A stretch of 18,816 nucleotides of DNA from JBBDXS01 sp964418365 (GCA_964418365.1 CAYQLM010000059.1:1-18816), one strand, 5' to 3'. Shown: positions 8,375-14,574, counted from the stretch's first letter. The notes: generated by a model from the letters alone, not told the origin. Translations and numbers: made by a program.

Positions 8375-9589
8375 TTACATAACTCCAATGTAGCGGCCGG
8401 GATTGAGCGTGCTTCGAGGGTCGAACTGCTCCTTCAGGTTGCGAATGAGTGGGAGCGCGCTACCCGCCGAGCCCCACACATCAATGCGCTGCTTTAGGTT
8501 AACCGGCGCGGCCAGGATCACCAACGATCCTCCGGCAGCCTCGACGAAGCGGCGCGCGTCCGCGATCCGGTCGACCGCTGTGGCGTCGACGCGGGCGAGC
8601 ACCAGGCCGGTGGTCGGATACGCGAGGACATCGGCGAAGAACGGCGGAGCGTTGCGCTGCGCGGCGGCGATGAAGCCTGCGATCTGCGACGGTCGCATCG
8701 AAATGCGCACCGCTACGTCATCGCCCGCTGGCGCGGAGGGCGGGTCGAGACCCGCCCCTACATCGGTCCACCAGCGCTGCGAGGCGTCACCATCCAGCCG
8801 TTCCTTCTTTGCGCCTGCGCAGATCTCGGACAGCTCGCGGCGCGTGCGCTCGACGGCAGCGCTTGGGCCGGAGAGCCAGAATGCGGCAGTTGCGACGCCC
8901 TCGGACAGGCTCAGGGTGATTCCCCGCAGCGCCAGCGATCGCTCGTCCGCGCCGCGAGTAGCTTGTGCGGCAGCGCCGATTGAGTCGAACGTGGCCAGCA
9001 GCGTCTCTTGCGAGACCGACAGCGGAGCGACCTTGAACGTCGCTTCCACGATGACGGCGAGCGTCCCGAGCGAGCCGACCGCGAGCTTCTGCATGTCGTA
9101 GCCCGCAACGTTCTTCACGACGCGGCCGCCCGCCTTCACGATCGTGCCGTCGGCGAGCGCCAGCCGGCAGCCGATGAGCCAGTCGCGCGGGAGGCCGTAG
9201 GCGTGGCGCGATGCGCCGCTTACGCCAGCCGAGAGCACACCACCGACCCTCGCGTCCGCCGGCGCATCGATAGGGAGGAATTGGCCGCGCTCCGCCAGCA
9301 CCGTCTGCAGCCGGCCGATCGTGATGCCGGCCTCGACGGTGATCGTGAGGTCGGCCGGTTCGTACTCGAGCACGCGGTTGAGCTTCGCTGTGCGCAGCGC
9401 GACGTCATAGCGCGCCGGGATGTTGCCCAGCGACATGTGCCGCCCGGCGCCCCACGGAATGACGGCGTCGCCGCACTCGTTCGCCTCGCGCAGTGCGGCG
9501 GCCAGCTCGTCGATAGACGCCAGCTCCACGATCGAGCGCGGCGAGAGGCCGTCGACGGCGAGCAGGGCGAACGGTGCATTAGCGGACAT
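8375..9589 (-). CDS. glcE: Glycolate oxidase FAD-binding subunit GlcE
   Basis: 404 residues. It has a PCMH-type FAD-binding fold (FAD_binding_4): PWGAGRHMSLG (45-55), LTITVEAGITIGRLQ (81-95), PIDAPADARVGGVLS (106-120), GRVVKNVAGYDMQKLAVGS (155-173), and the C-terminal DPRSTLNPGRYIGVM typical of GlcE. With GlcD and GlcF it forms the glycolate dehydrogenase complex. Residues 277-288 (VGAGLDPPSAPA) lie in a linker and are encoded by a palindromic repeat shared with intergenic copies. I chose ATG 9589, two bases after the stop of the upstream membrane-protein gene. A GTG at 9610 would add seven residues and overlap that gene. Neither has a strong ribosome site, so translation is probably coupled. 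Confidence 0.9.
   Translation of the reverse strand: MSANAPFALLAVDGLSPRSIVELASIDELAAALREANECGDAVIPWGAGRHMSLGNIPARYDVALRTAKLNRVLEYEPADLTITVEAGITIGRLQTVLAERGQFLPIDAPADARVGGVLSAGVSGASRHAYGLPRDWLIGCRLALADGTIVKAGGRVVKNVAGYDMQKLAVGSLGTLAVIVEATFKVAPLSVSQETLLATFDSIGAAAQATRGADERSLALRGITLSLSEGVATAAFWLSGPSAAVERTRRELSEICAGAKKERLDGDASQRWWTDVGAGLDPPSAPAGDDVAVRISMRPSQIAGFIAAAQRNAPPFFADVLAYPTTGLVLARVDATAVDRIADARRFVEAAGGSLVILAAPVNLKQRIDVWGSAGSALPLIRNLKEQFDPRSTLNPGRYIGVM
8738..8762. repeat. Palindromic repeat read in frame within glcE
   Basis: The arms GGGCGGGTC (8738-8746) and GACCCGCCC (8749-8757) are perfect with a two-base loop, followed by the CTACA end (8758-8762) typical of the intergenic copies. On the coding strand it reads GTA GGG GCG GGT CTC GAC CCG, giving VGAGLDP. 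The core is almost identical to the intergenic copy at 10035-10063. Confidence 0.75.
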
Positions 9590-9591
9590 AA

Positions 9592-9912
9592 CTAGTCCGT
9601 TCCATAACACCAGTTGTGGATGCTGAGTCCCCAGATAAACAAGAGCACGGCAGGGACGACGCAGGCGAGCCCAAAGCCAATGAAGAACGCCACGTTCCGG
9701 CGCAAGAGGACGGCTGATCCGAATGATGCGCTCGCCATCAGCGCCATGAAGGCTGCGCCTGCCAGAGCGCCGTTGCGCGGATGGCAGCTCTCAGCGCCTA
9801 CGCCGCCCACCGCAAAGAACACGACAAGAGCGACCAGGCCCGCCGCGATCACACCGCCAGCCGCGTTGATGAAGGGAGGGTTTCCGCGCGGAAGTGCGTC
9901 AGACATAGGCAT
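9592..9912 (-). CDS. Small integral membrane protein, unknown function
   Basis: 106 residues. Three hydrophobic segments are visible at about residues 15-38 (NAAGGVIAAGLVALVVFFAV region), 48-68 (GALAGAAFMALMASASFG region) and 73-97 (NVAFFIGFGLACVVPAVLLF region), so it is probably a three-span inner-membrane protein. A short loop holds ESCHP, and the C terminus ends in NWCYGTD, leaving two cysteines near opposite ends. I recognise no family. The ATG at 9912 could equally be the ATG at 9906; neither has a convincing ribosome site. The start region overlaps a diverged copy of the glcD 3' end. It sits directly before glcE in the same direction, with stop and start two bases apart, so it is probably expressed with the glycolate genes. 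Confidence 0.65.
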   Translation of the reverse strand: MPMSDALPRGNPPFINAAGGVIAAGLVALVVFFAVGGVGAESCHPRNGALAGAAFMALMASASFGSAVLLRRNVAFFIGFGLACVVPAVLLFIWGLSIHNWCYGTD

Positions 9913-9940
9913 CCAAGCCTAACGCTGCGGCGACGCACCG

Positions 9941-9991
9941 CCCCTCACCCGGCTCGCCGCAGGCGAGCCGCCCTCTCCCGCGGGGAGAGGG
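9941..9991. repeat. Double-hairpin GC-rich repeat (CCCTCACCC...GGGAGAGGG type)
   Basis: Two adjacent perfect stems: CGGCTCGCC / GGCGAGCCG (9950-9958 and 9962-9970, loop GCA) and CCCTCTCCC / GGGAGAGGG (9971-9979 and 9983-9991, loop GCG). They are preceded by CCCCTCACCC and followed by GGCTGGGGCGAG, which partly pair. This composite looks like a dispersed bacterial repeat unrelated to the GTAGGGGCG family. It lies between the kinase-like gene and the small membrane-protein gene and might act as a transcription pause or mRNA-processing site. Confidence 0.65.
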
Positions 9992-10034
9992 CAGGCTGGG
10001 GCGAGATCGGGCTCTTGAACTGAGCGGGTAGCAT

Positions 10035-10063
10035 GTAGGGCGGGTCTGAAGACCCGCCCCTAC
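10035..10063. repeat. Intergenic palindromic repeat, GTAGGG-CGGGTCT family
   Basis: The arms GGGCGGGTCT (10038-10047) and AGACCCGCCC (10050-10059) are perfect with a GA loop. GTA and CTAC lie at the outer ends, and the left arm lacks one G of the GTAGGGG seen in other copies. The rest of the 228-base gap 9913-10140 holds the double-hairpin repeat at 9941 and a fragment of the glcD 3' end at 10104. Confidence 0.75.
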
Positions 10064-10103
10064 GGGCCCGGATCTCCTTTGGGTGGCCGATTGCTTCGTA
10101 TGG

Positions 10104-10127
10104 CTAGACATACGCATCCGGCACTAG
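10104..10127 (-). repeat. Direct-repeat copy of the glcD 3' end
   Basis: 24 bases matching the glcD terminus at 11260-11283 at 23 positions, including GATGCGTATGTCTAG on the minus strand. It lies 14 bases beyond the stop of the kinase-like gene, so the two copies bracket that gene. It is not in frame with any gene here. Confidence 0.7.
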
Positions 10128-10140
10128 ACCATCCTCTCGC

Positions 10141-11247
10141 TCAGGTCGGCAGGAACTCGGCGGCGTTCAGGTCCAAGATGGCAGTGGTGTAACGCTCGAG
10201 CATCGTATCGACCAGACTCTGGGCGCGGTCGCCATACGTGCTGATGTCGACGCGCTCGCGACCGGTCACCAGAAAGATCATCATGAACAATGCGGCGCGG
10301 CGGTAGTCCTCCAGGCACTGGTCGAAGCTGTAGCCCGACACGCCGTGGCTGAGCAGCGTCTGATGGTACACGCGCAACAGATCGGTCTGGTGCCGGCGGC
10401 GCACCTCGGGCGGGAAGTTGCCAGCCAGGAAGTACGTTACGTCGCTCACGCCGATGCCACGCTGGACGATCTGCCAGTCGATGACGGCTAACGGGCTCCC
10501 GTCGGGCAGGTCGAAGAACATGTTGTCGAGCCGGAAGTCGGTGTGGACGATGGTACGCGGAGCCGAGGCCAGGCTGTCCGCCACGGCGTTGAAGCCTGCG
10601 CCGAACCGCTCGCCGATGTCGAAGATCGCCGCAGGCAGTTGTTCCGAGAACGTTTTGACGAAGAAGGGCCAGGACTGCTGATACATCGTCCCCAGCACCT
10701 GGCGGAGCACGGGGTCGTCTACAGCGGGCAACCAGGGCAGCTCGGCGAGGCGCGGGCTGTTCCACCAGGCAGCCTGAAACTTGGCCAGCTCCGTCAGCAC
10801 CATCTTCGCTTCGTCCAGCGAGCACGAGGCGAGCTGGTCGCCGCAGCGGGCGGGCGCCAGGTCCTCCAGCAGCAGGACGAAGCGGCCGGCGGGAGGGTCC
10901 ATGCCGCTGAAGTAGCAGCGCGGCGTACGCAGCTCGATCTGCGCGGCGATTTCTTGATAGAAGCGGACCTCAAGCTCGTAGAAGCCGAAGAGCTGCGCGA
11001 TGCTCCGCACCGTGTCGTCGCGCGTGGGAAGCTTCGCGATGAGCGAAGCCGGCGCTACGGGACTGGATCGCTCGTATTGGAGCGTGATCCGCGTCAGCTC
11101 GCCAAGGAAGCCGGCGTCCGCGCCGATCACCTCTCGGTCGAACGAGCGAATCGGCGCGCCCTCGAGGACGCCGCTCTCACCCAGCACCTGGTTGAGCCAC
11201 TCCACGGTGATCTCGTCCGAGGTCATCGGGAGGAAGGTCACAGCCAT
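10141..11247 (-). CDS. APH/EcKinase-like phosphotransferase family protein
   Basis: 368 residues with a eukaryotic-kinase-like aminoglycoside phosphotransferase fold. A nucleotide-binding Lys is likely in SLIAKLP (Lys72). The hinge reads FVLLLEDLAPAR (123-134). The catalytic loop HTDFRLDN (235-242) has Asp237 and Asn242, and the metal Asp is in VIDWQ (Asp257). The wording around it (GAGFNAV, PRTIVHTDFRLDN, GVSDVTYFLAGN) fits the ecdysteroid-kinase-like/phosphotransferase group of bacteria, whose substrates are mostly unknown small alcohols; antibiotic resistance should not be assumed. The ATG at 11247 is preceded by AGAGG nine bases upstream and begins 12 bases after the glcD stop. The gene therefore lies inside the glycolate oxidase cluster, and it is flanked by direct repeats of the glcD end. 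Confidence 0.85.
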   Translation of the reverse strand: MAVTFLPMTSDEITVEWLNQVLGESGVLEGAPIRSFDREVIGADAGFLGELTRITLQYERSSPVAPASLIAKLPTRDDTVRSIAQLFGFYELEVRFYQEIAAQIELRTPRCYFSGMDPPAGRFVLLLEDLAPARCGDQLASCSLDEAKMVLTELAKFQAAWWNSPRLAELPWLPAVDDPVLRQVLGTMYQQSWPFFVKTFSEQLPAAIFDIGERFGAGFNAVADSLASAPRTIVHTDFRLDNMFFDLPDGSPLAVIDWQIVQRGIGVSDVTYFLAGNFPPEVRRRHQTDLLRVYHQTLLSHGVSGYSFDQCLEDYRRAALFMMIFLVTGRERVDISTYGDRAQSLVDTMLERYTTAILDLNAAEFLPT

Positions 11248-11259
11248 GCCTCAACGCCT

Positions 11260-11283
11260 CTAGACATACGCATCCGGCCCTAG
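11260..11283 (-). repeat. glcD 3' end, parent copy of a direct repeat
   Basis: The last seven codons and stop of glcD, which recur 1,156 bases downstream at 10104-10127 (23 of 24 bases). They recur again, at codon level, at 9899-9936, where the minus strand reads VAAALGLDAYV-stop against VAAQLGPDAYV-stop in glcD. Confidence 0.7.
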
Positions 11284-12723
11284 CTGCGCCGCGACGCGCT
11301 CGAACTGCTGGCGCGTGACTTCGCCGCAGCCCTTGCCGGTCGGAAAGATCTTGCACGGGTTGTAGAGCTCGTTCGCACCGAAGGCCGCCTTCACCTTCAT
11401 CATCGCGTCAAGGTCCGCCTGCGAGAAGATCCACTCCATGAAGCTGCGCTTTTCATAACCGACGCCGTGCTCGCCCGTGATGCTGCCGCCGGCGTCGACG
11501 CAGAGGCGCATGATCTCCGCGCCTAGCTCAAGTACGCGCGCGGTCTCGCCGGGGTTGCGCTCGTCGAAGAGGATGTTCGGGTGCAGGTTGCCGTCGCCGG
11601 CGTGGAAGACGTTCGCGACGGGGAAGCCGTAGCGCTCGCACGTCTCGTAGACGCGGCGCAGCACGACGGGTAGCTTGGTGCGCGGCACGACGCCGTCGAG
11701 GACGTAGTAGTTAGGCGCGAGACGCCCCAGCGCGCTGATCGAGCCCTTGCGGCCCGCCCAGAGCTTCGCGCGCTCCTCGGCTGCCTCCGCCTCGCGCACC
11801 TCGCGCGCGCCGACGGCAAGACAGACGTCGCGGATGGCGACCGCTTGCTCAGCGCACGCCTCGCGCAGGCCATCGACCTCGATCAGCAGCACCGCGCCGG
11901 CGTCGAGCGGATAACCGACGTGCAGCACGGGCTCCACGGCGCGGATGATTTCGCGATCCATCATCTCGAGTGCGGACGGCAGGATGCCGTGGCCGATGAT
12001 CGCCGAGACGGCCTCGCTGGCGTTATCCACCTCGTCGAAGATGGCGAGCAGCGTCCGCGTCGACTCGGGCACGCGCATGAGGCGCACGACGATCTTCGTG
12101 ACGATGCCCAGCGTGCCCTCGGAGCCGATGAACACGCCGCGCAGGTCGTAGCCCGGCGTCTCGCGCGTCGTGCCGCCGAGCCAGACGATCGAGCCATCGG
12201 GGAGAACAACCTCGAGGCCAAGGACGTGGTTCGTCGTGACGCCGTACGCGAGACAGTGCGGGCCGCCGGCGTTCTCGGCCACGTTACCGCCGAGTGTGCA
12301 GGCGCGCTGGCTCGATGGGTCGGGGGCGTAGAAGAGGCCATGCGGCTCGGCGGCCTGCGAGAGCTCGAGGTTGACGACGCCGGGCTCACAGACGGCGAAG
12401 CGATCGACGGTGTTCAGCTCCAGGATGCGCTTCATGCGCGTCAGCGCGACGACAACGCCTCCCAGCGCCGCTACAGAGCCGCCGCTGAGTCCGGTACCGG
12501 CGCCCCGCGGAACGACGGGCTGGCCGGCCTCCAGCGCGGCACGGACGATGCCGGCAACTTGCTCGGGTGTCGAAGGGAAGACGACGGCTTGGGGCAATGC
12601 CTTCTCGATCGTGGCGTCGTACTCGAATGCGAGGAGCTCCTCTGGACGCCACAGGACGCCGTCGCGGCCGGCGATGCGTTCCAGCCTGCGAACGAGGCCC
12701 CGATCCAGCGTGCGCGCTGTCAT
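11260..12723 (-). CDS. glcD: Glycolate oxidase catalytic flavoprotein GlcD
   Basis: 487 residues, normal for GlcD-type FAD-linked oxidases (FAD_binding_4 plus FAD-oxidase_C). FAD-binding motifs are PRGAGTGLSGGS (72-83), GGNVAENAGGPHCLAYGVTTNH (within 145-166) and FIGSEGTLGIVTK (198-210). The C-terminal domain has HAGDGNLHPNI and GSITGEHGVGYEKR, which carry catalytic and substrate-site histidines of the family. It oxidises glycolate or another 2-hydroxyacid, with GlcE and GlcF. The C terminus continues about 25 residues past the usual CNPxKIFPT end (CGEVTRQQFERVAAQLGPDAYV), and those last codons recur twice downstream. The substrate could also be D-lactate, since the families overlap, but the adjacent GlcE and GlcF favour glycolate. 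Confidence 0.93.
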   Translation of the reverse strand: MTARTLDRGLVRRLERIAGRDGVLWRPEELLAFEYDATIEKALPQAVVFPSTPEQVAGIVRAALEAGQPVVPRGAGTGLSGGSVAALGGVVVALTRMKRILELNTVDRFAVCEPGVVNLELSQAAEPHGLFYAPDPSSQRACTLGGNVAENAGGPHCLAYGVTTNHVLGLEVVLPDGSIVWLGGTTRETPGYDLRGVFIGSEGTLGIVTKIVVRLMRVPESTRTLLAIFDEVDNASEAVSAIIGHGILPSALEMMDREIIRAVEPVLHVGYPLDAGAVLLIEVDGLREACAEQAVAIRDVCLAVGAREVREAEAAEERAKLWAGRKGSISALGRLAPNYYVLDGVVPRTKLPVVLRRVYETCERYGFPVANVFHAGDGNLHPNILFDERNPGETARVLELGAEIMRLCVDAGGSITGEHGVGYEKRSFMEWIFSQADLDAMMKVKAAFGANELYNPCKIFPTGKGCGEVTRQQFERVAAQLGPDAYV

Positions 12724-12729
12724 CGCCCC

Positions 12730-12735
12730 ATTGTA
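12730..12735 (-). promoter_or_regulatory. Possible -10 box of a leaderless glcD transcript
   Basis: On the minus strand TACAAT lies exactly six bases before the glcD ATG, with GGGGCG between and no room for a normal leader. No clear -35 is present. It has the same geometry as the box before the acetyltransferase gene at 6403. Confidence 0.3.
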
Positions 12736-12781
12736 ATCGATGCCGCTGCGGGCAGGTTACGCTGGAGATAGGATGGCATCG

Positions 12782-12810
12782 TTGACTTACGAGGCCGCGC
12801 GGTGTAGACC
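12782..12810 (+). promoter_or_regulatory. Possible sigma70-like promoter of the RAM-domain gene
   Basis: TTGACT (12782-12787) is followed after 17 bases by a weak -10, TAGACC (12805-12810). A transcript starting near 12817 would carry GGGAGG about six bases before the ATG at 12858. Confidence 0.4.
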
Positions 12811-12857
12811 GAAACCAGGACGCGGCAGTTCGCGAGCGAGACGTTGGGAGGAACCCG

Positions 12858-13100
12858 ATGATTAAGGCCTATGTGTTGATCGTGGCAAATCCCGGCTCGA
12901 CAAAAACCGTCTACCAGGCGCTGCGCAATGTCAAAGGCGTCACCGAATGCCATGAGGTTATGGGGCCGTACGACATGGTCGCCGAGATCAGGGTGGACGA
13001 CCTGGGGGACGTGCCACCGATCCTGAGCGACCATATCCGCACGATCCCCGGCGTCGAAAGCACCACGTCTCTGGTGACGTTCCCGGAGAAGCCGGCCTAA
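12858..13100 (+). CDS. Stand-alone Lrp/AsnC ligand-binding (RAM) domain protein
   Basis: 80 residues, which is just the C-terminal RAM domain of Lrp/AsnC regulators with no helix-turn-helix. The pattern is typical: KAYVLIVANPG (3-13), TKTVYQALRNVKGVTECHEV (15-34), GPYDMVAEIRVDDLGDV (36-52) and a final IRTIPGVESTTSLVTF (60-75). The family assembles as dimers or larger rings that bind amino acids or related small molecules between subunits. Without a DNA-binding part it may modulate other proteins or a full-length Lrp by mixed oligomers. The start is firm because GGGAGG lies six bases before the ATG. It diverges from glcD; that closeness does not prove regulation. The 134-base gap between them holds the two putative promoters. 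Confidence 0.9.
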   Translation: MIKAYVLIVANPGSTKTVYQALRNVKGVTECHEVMGPYDMVAEIRVDDLGDVPPILSDHIRTIPGVESTTSLVTFPEKPA

Positions 13101-13133
13101 CACACCGGCTCGGCCCGATTCCTCGTCTACATA

Positions 13134-13158
13134 AGAGTTATAGTGCGATCATAACTCT
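13134..13158. terminator. Possible bidirectional hairpin between convergent genes
   Basis: AGAGTTAT (13134-13141) and ATAACTCT (13151-13158) form an 8-bp stem with a nine-base loop in the 89-base gap between the RAM gene and the J-like gene. It is AT-rich and has no T-run after it, so it is a weak intrinsic terminator at best. Confidence 0.35.
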
Positions 13159-13189
13159 GCCGAGGCTGCGCGCCTGGCCGGCCGGCACC

Positions 13190-14038
13190 CTAGTCTCTTG
13201 GGTCTTGGCCCGCGGTGGGATCTCGGTCTTCGGCCGGAGACCCGCCGTTCTTTGCTTCGTGGCGGCGGAGTTGTTCCGTCCGGGATTGAGTCGACGACTT
13301 GAGCTTCGCGGCGTCGATGGGCGTGATGGTCGCGGGCTCGCCTTTCGGGCTTCGCCGAGGCCTTGGCAGGTGCAGTTTCGGGAGCGCTAGGCCCGCCGTG
13401 CGCCTGATCGTCGCAGGCTCGCCTGTTGGGCTCCGGCGAGGCCTGGGGAAGCGCAGCTTCGGGAGCGCTAGGTTGGGTGTACGGACGGCGGAGGCACGGC
13501 GCACCAGGCTGGGGGCAAAGGGCCCTGCGATCGCGAGGAGGCCGACGACGAGTAGCGCGGCCATGAAAAGCGGCGACGCGCCGGCCAGAAACGCGGCGAT
13601 GCCCAACCCGAGCACCACCGTAATCGCAAAGGCACTGCTGATTGCGGCGGCGTACCACTTGCGCTCGACGGTGGCTTCTTCTTCTTCTTCTTCTTCGTTC
13701 GATTGTTCGCGCGGTCGTGGCTTCTGGCGCTCCATCACCGACAGCGGCAACGGCCCCTGTGGAGGCGCAGGCGGCACTGGCAACGCGTCAACGCCTAGCA
13801 CCGAGGCACGGAGCGCCAGATACTCGTCCCTGCGGTCGGCCGAGCCCATGACGACGTACGCCTCGTTCAGCTCCTCCAGCTTCTTCCTCGACCGCTCGTC
13901 GTCGATCGCGGCGTAGCGCTTGGCCAGGTGCCAATAGGCGGCGTCGATCATGGCGGCATCCGCGGCGGGATGCACCCGCATGATGAGACAGTAGTCTTTG
14001 AACTGAGGGCTCTCTTTCCGAGGCAGTTTGGACAACAA
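13190..14038 (-). CDS. J-domain-like membrane protein with C-terminal tandem repeats
   Basis: 282 residues. Residues 15-78 resemble a DnaJ J-domain (AAYWHLAKRYAAIDDERSRK and LEELNEAYVVMGSADRRDEY), but the HPD triplet needed to stimulate Hsp70 is absent, with AAI at its place. A proline-rich linker, a seven-glutamate run (114-122) and two membrane segments (about 129-152 and 155-175) follow. The C terminus holds two tandem 27-residue repeats (190-216 and 217-243), each with LALPKLxxPRPRRSPxGEPATI, then a charged tail. A cytosolic N terminus and C terminus joined by a hairpin of two spans is likely. The start is TTG at 14038, chosen because GGAGG lies three bases upstream and the J-like region begins soon after; the next ATG (residue 20) would cut into it. 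The function is unknown, perhaps a J-like membrane scaffold. Confidence 0.75.
   Translation of the reverse strand: MLSKLPRKESPQFKDYCLIMRVHPAADAAMIDAAYWHLAKRYAAIDDERSRKKLEELNEAYVVMGSADRRDEYLALRASVLGVDALPVPPAPPQGPLPLSVMERQKPRPREQSNEEEEEEEATVERKWYAAAISSAFAITVVLGLGIAAFLAGASPLFMAALLVVGLLAIAGPFAPSLVRRASAVRTPNLALPKLRFPRPRRSPTGEPATIRRTAGLALPKLHLPRPRRSPKGEPATITPIDAAKLKSSTQSRTEQLRRHEAKNGGSPAEDRDPTAGQDPRD
13325..13472. repeat. Tandem 81-bp repeat within the J-like gene
   Basis: Two imperfect direct copies with period 81 bases start at 13325 and 13406 (GATGGTCGCGGGCTCGCC against GATCGTCGCAGGCTCGCC) and each ends in TTCGGGAGCGCTAGG. The period is a multiple of three, so the frame is kept, giving the 27-residue protein repeat. 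Confidence 0.8.
13675..13696. repeat. CTT trinucleotide microsatellite coding poly-Glu
   Basis: Seven CTT units plus one base; on the coding strand they are GAA/GAG-type codons producing the seven-Glu run before the first membrane span. The copy number could change by slippage without breaking the frame. Confidence 0.8.
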
Positions 14039-14047
14039 GGTCCTCCA

Positions 14048-14064
14048 GCCCTCCCAAGGAGGGC
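14048..14064. promoter_or_regulatory. Hairpin just upstream of the J-like gene ribosome site
   Basis: The arms GCCCTCC (14048-14054) and GGAGGGC (14058-14064) are perfect with a three-base loop. The stem ends one base before the GGAGG (14042-14046) used for the TTG start, so it may influence access to that site or stop transcription from the upstream SelW-like gene. Confidence 0.35.
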
Positions 14065-14119
14065 CTACCGGTAAGTAACGGCAAAATTCGAGAAAGTCTG
14101 TTGCCTCTAGGGGTATTAC

Positions 14120-14401
14120 TTATGTCGACTTATCGTGGTGGCTGGCCGGCTCGAGCCCCAGCCGCTGTCGAATCTGGTCCTTGAGCTCGCGGGGCTCAGG
14201 GAAGCGGCCAGATGTCTTGTAGGAGAAGAGGACCTCGGCGTCGAGGCAGACGTCGAAGACACCGCCCCTACCCGGCACGAGGGTGACCCCGGACAGCTCC
14301 TGCTCGAGCGCGGAGAGCAGCTCCTGCGCGAGCCAGACGGCCCGCCCGCGGAAGTTGCAGACCGTACAGTATTCGATCGACAGCGCAGGCTTCTCTGCCA
14401 T
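14120..14401 (-). CDS. SelW/Rdx-family thioredoxin-like protein, cysteine form
   Basis: 93 residues matching the Rdx (SelT/SelW/SelH) family: IEYCTVCNFRGRAVWLAQELL (from residue 9) with a CxxC at Cys12 and Cys15 where animal SelW has CxxU, then GVTLVPGRGGVFDVCLD and YKTSGRFPEPRELKDQIR. The last two blocks are the strongly conserved signature (GxGGxFEV and K-GRFP-LK). The fold is thioredoxin-like and the protein is presumed to act in redox exchange; its bacterial partners are not known. It starts at ATG 14401 without a strong ribosome site and is read in the same direction as the J-like gene 81 bases downstream. It diverges from prfA. Confidence 0.9.
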   Translation of the reverse strand: MAEKPALSIEYCTVCNFRGRAVWLAQELLSALEQELSGVTLVPGRGGVFDVCLDAEVLFSYKTSGRFPEPRELKDQIRQRLGLEPASHHDKST

Positions 14402-14517
14402 CAGGAATCATGATCGAGCTTGCGAAGGGAGCCTGTCAAACGGCCTAGACTCCCGTGATCGCGAAGGCGCGCGAGGGTGCCGAGACGCTGCTGCCGCTGC
14501 TCGAACGCTGACTACGC

Positions 14518-14526
14518 TGTTATACT
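14518..14526 (+). promoter_or_regulatory. Extended -10 promoter of prfA-prmC
   Basis: TG at 14518-14519, one base, then TATACT at 14521-14526 form an extended -10 element. No recognisable -35 is needed or seen. Transcription would start near 14533, just before the leader hairpin. Confidence 0.5.
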
Positions 14527-14535
14527 TAGCTTCGA

Positions 14536-14556
14536 GAGCCCCCACGCCGGGGGCTC
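14536..14556 (+). promoter_or_regulatory. Hairpin at the 5' end of the prfA leader
   Basis: GAGCCCCC (14536-14543) and GGGGGCTC (14549-14556) form a perfect 8-bp stem with a five-base loop. It sits three or so bases from the predicted transcript start and 18 bases before the ATG. It could stabilise the mRNA 5' end or act as a weak pause; no T-run follows. Confidence 0.5.
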
Positions 14557-14574
14557 GCTTCTGGTGAAGCCAAC

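Noticed and set aside
9899..10117. 72-residue minus-strand frame in the repeat region
   Set aside because: It is made up almost entirely of the palindromic repeats and the glcD-end fragment and has no ribosome site.
11845..12771. Long + strand frame opposite glcD
   Set aside because: No domain, antisense to GlcD motifs, and no ribosome site.
14262..14276. CGCCCCTAC string within the SelW-like gene
   Set aside because: It encodes the conserved GRGG block of the family and has no opposing arm, so it is not a member of the palindromic repeat family.
14455..14511. GTG-started 18-codon frame (AREGAETLLPLLER) before prfA
   Set aside because: It looks protein-like but has no ribosome site, ends before the prfA promoter and matches nothing I know.
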